Origin: Capsulimonas sp.
GTDB taxonomy: Bacteria; Armatimonadota; Armatimonadia; Armatimonadales; Capsulimonadaceae
Direction of reading: 5' to 3'
Assembly: GCA_025963815.1 (NCBI GenBank)
Contig: JAOQAA010000155.1
Coordinates: forward strand, 1 to 6,087
DNA: 6,087 bases
The notes under the pieces were generated by a model. That model was not told the origin of the DNA, searched no databases, and was given only the letters and a program-made list of their open reading frames with translations. Shown one piece after another: positions 4,369 to 6,087 of this stretch; positions within the stretch are counted from its first letter, which is position 1, and each line of letters starts with the position of its first letter. A program made the translations under genes and the position numbers.

Positions 4369-6087
4369 ATGATATTCTATCAACAGTCCAAGCAAACAAC
4401 AAAAAGAAGAAGTACGCACCTACGAACACAACATATTATCGCTCCTGTTTTATTGGGGTTAACGTCATTATTTGGCGCCTTGCAGCCAAGCCATGCGTTC
4501 ACTCACCCAGGTCTTCTCAACAACGCCGGCGACCTGAACCGCGCTAAGTCGGGCATCAGCGCGGGAACGGAGCCATGGCGCAGCGCCTGGGAGCGGCTGC
4601 AAAATTCGGCATACCCTGGAGTGAGCGGAACTTACTCAGCTTCCCCCAGAGCAACGGTCAATGATAGTGGAAGCCGTGATCCATTGATCCTTCGCGACGG
4701 CGAGGCCGCCTATGTCAACGCCATCGAGTACTGGATGACTGGAAACTCAGCATACGCCGCCACGGCAATCAATATTCTCAACGCCTGGGCGTCGACCTGC
4801 ACCTCCATTACGGGAAGCAACGCGCAGCTTGCGGCCAATATCGACTTCTTCGACATGGTGAATGCGGCCGAAATCATCCGCTACAGCGGGGCGGGCTGGA
4901 GTTCGGCGAATATCACCACGTTCCAAAACTTTCTCACAAATGTTATCTATCCCGTCGTTTCACCGAGCGGCTACGATAGCTGGGGCGGTGGCTCCAATGT
5001 GATGATGATGATGATTGGGATCTTCAACAACAACGCGACGGTTTACAACCAGGGCTACAATAACTTCATCGGTTCAAACTCAGCCGTTGCCTGTCTCACG
5101 GGGCTGTACGACACCAACAGCATCTCCATCGGCCAGTCGGCGGACTCGTGGCGAGATCAAGGCCATTCCCAATTAGGACTGCAGATTGGCGTTGAAGCCG
5201 CCGAGATCGCCCTAAATTCCTCAGGCCAGAACCTCTGGACGTTTCATAGCAATCTGCTGCTGGCCGCCAGCGAGTACACGGCAAAGTACAATCTGGGGCA
5301 CGGCGTCCCCTGGGACAACACCTTCGGCACGACTCCCGATCACATTTCCTCCGCGTCGCGCGGACGATTCTGGCCCATTTACGCCATGGCGCATTCCGGG
5401 TTTCAGCTGTCTGGCCTCTCAGATCCTTACACAACTCAGGTGGTCAACGCCGAAGGCGTGGAATCGATCATTGACCAAGGCGGGGGGATCGGGACACTGC
5501 TTTACACCCAGGCAAGCACTTCCCGCCCCACCCCACAATACGCCCTGTTTGATGGAAGCCGAGGCTATGTCACGGCGCCGAACAGCGGCGCCAACGCCCT
5601 GACCTGCACGAGTCCCTGCATCCGGGACCGAGAAACGTTTCAGGAGGTGATTCAAGGGAACGGCTACAGCGCCTTCAAGTCCAGAATCAACGGGCTTTAT
5701 CTTTCCTCCAACGGCTCGACCCCGCTGAAAGCCGACAGCGGTTCAGTCTTTGGAGACAATCAGCTGTTCAAAGTCGTTGATGGAAACATCCAGTACGCGC
5801 TGATCGCTAAAGTCAATGGCAAGTATGTTGCGCCGCAGAGCAATGGAACGCTCATTCCGACCGCGACGAGTCCCTACTACTTCAACGTTTACGGCGTGGG
5901 GACTTCCATCCCAGGCGCCGTAACTGGCCTCAATGGGAATACCTATAAGATCGTCAATGCGAAGAGCGGGCTGGCGGCCGATGTCTCTGGGGCTTCCACC
6001 TCCAACGGCGCCGCCGTCGATCAGTGGACCTATACCGCCGGCAGCAACCAGAAGTGGCTTTTCACCAATACCGGCGATGGGTTTTAC
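4369..6087 (+). CDS. Secreted alginate-lyase-superfamily protein with fascin-like and ricin-type beta-trefoil domains (runs off right edge)
   Basis: The frame is open for 573 codons from the ATG at 4369 to the window end. Residues 1-43 form an export signal: a long basic start (KQTTKRRSTHLRTQH), a hydrophobic core (about 23-38) and a likely cut after S-H-A at 43. Residues 44 to about 370 look like the all-alpha alginate lyase superfamily, with FTHPGLL at the start, D159-FFDMVNAAEIIRY, a GGSN-VMMMM helix (207-215) and RDQGHSQLGLQIGVEAAEIA (262-281). R262, H266 and Q268 resemble conserved family positions, but I cannot assign catalysis securely. Residues about 390-510 show beta-trefoil repeats (FKSRINGLYLSSNG, AKVNGKYVAPQSNG), as in fascin-like domains. 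From 524, YKIVNAKSGLAADVSG and NQKWLF give a ricin-type trefoil with its Q-x-W motif. It is probably an extracellular polysaccharide lyase with carbohydrate-binding modules; the polymer need not be alginate. It is transcribed divergently from the sugar operon. Confidence 0.85.
   Translation, partial: MIFYQQSKQTTKRRSTHLRTQHIIAPVLLGLTSLFGALQPSHAFTHPGLLNNAGDLNRAKSGISAGTEPWRSAWERLQNSAYPGVSGTYSASPRATVNDSGSRDPLILRDGEAAYVNAIEYWMTGNSAYAATAINILNAWASTCTSITGSNAQLAANIDFFDMVNAAEIIRYSGAGWSSANITTFQNFLTNVIYPVVSPSGYDSWGGGSNVMMMMIGIFNNNATVYNQGYNNFIGSNSAVACLTGLYDTNSISIGQSADSWRDQGHSQLGLQIGVEAAEIALNSSGQNLWTFHSNLLLAASEYTAKYNLGHGVPWDNTFGTTPDHISSASRGRFWPIYAMAHSGFQLSGLSDPYTTQVVNAEGVESIIDQGGGIGTLLYTQASTSRPTPQYALFDGSRGYVTAPNSGANALTCTSPCIRDRETFQEVIQGNGYSAFKSRINGLYLSSNGSTPLKADSGSVFGDNQLFKVVDGNIQYALIAKVNGKYVAPQSNGTLIPTATSPYYFNVYGVGTSIPGAVTGLNGNTYKIVNAKSGLAADVSGASTSNGAAVDQWTYTAGSNQKWLFTNTGDGFY

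Noticed and set aside
4278..4547. Plus-strand open frame of 89 codons across the lyase promoter and signal peptide
   Set aside because: It would start with TTG inside the promoter and overlaps the signal peptide in another frame. The frame from the ATG at 4369 has the proper ribosome site and continues into the lyase domain.
5002..5013. Run of four ATG codons as a microsatellite or alternative start cluster
   Set aside because: It encodes a Met-rich helix segment inside the lyase domain, where relatives also have hydrophobic Met-containing helices. The run is too short to be notable.
5096..5655. Two minus-strand open frames (5096-5434 and 5419-5655) inside the lyase gene
   Set aside because: Both are antisense to a continuous, well-supported plus-strand coding region. 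Their Cys/Arg-rich translations look like shadow frames.

Overview
The window is bacterial DNA, moderately GC-rich in its genes, with AT-rich promoter regions and clear Shine-Dalgarno sites. It looks like a carbohydrate-scavenging locus from a soil- or plant-associated saprophyte. The exact lineage cannot be fixed from the sequence. The mix of orphan sugar-oxidoreductase operons and secreted lyases carrying beta-trefoil domains would fit Armatimonadota or similar phyla, but that is only a guess.

Left half (1-3340, minus strand): a four-gene catabolic operon read right to left. It starts from a near-consensus sigma-70 promoter (TTGACA, 18 bp, TATAAT) with a perfect 12-bp palindrome just past the start point. 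The order is a Gfo/Idh/MocA NAD(P)-dependent oxidoreductase, a sugar phosphate isomerase/epimerase-type TIM barrel, a D-isomer-specific 2-hydroxyacid dehydrogenase, and the first 62 codons of an FGGY-family carbohydrate kinase that runs off the left edge. The last three genes are tightly packed: a 4-nt gap, then an 8-nt overlap. Together they suggest oxidation/reduction, isomerisation and phosphorylation of a sugar, polyol or sugar acid. The substrate is not evident and the gene set does not match a pathway I can name with confidence.

Middle (3341-4260): no intact gene. It holds about 200 nt with nothing convincing, then minus-strand remnants of mobile DNA. These are the C-terminal part of a large serine recombinase interrupted by an in-frame TAG, preceded by a short fragment resembling an IS5-type transposase.

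Right part (4261-6087, plus strand): an AT-rich promoter region with extended -10 and two operator-like inverted repeats, a strong ribosome binding site, and a large secreted protein that continues past the right edge. Its visible part has a signal peptide, an alginate-lyase-superfamily alpha-helical domain, a fascin-like beta-trefoil and the start of a ricin-type lectin domain. The lyase gene and the operon diverge, separated by the mobile-element debris. A model in which the lyase releases sugars that the operon consumes is attractive but rests on proximity only.
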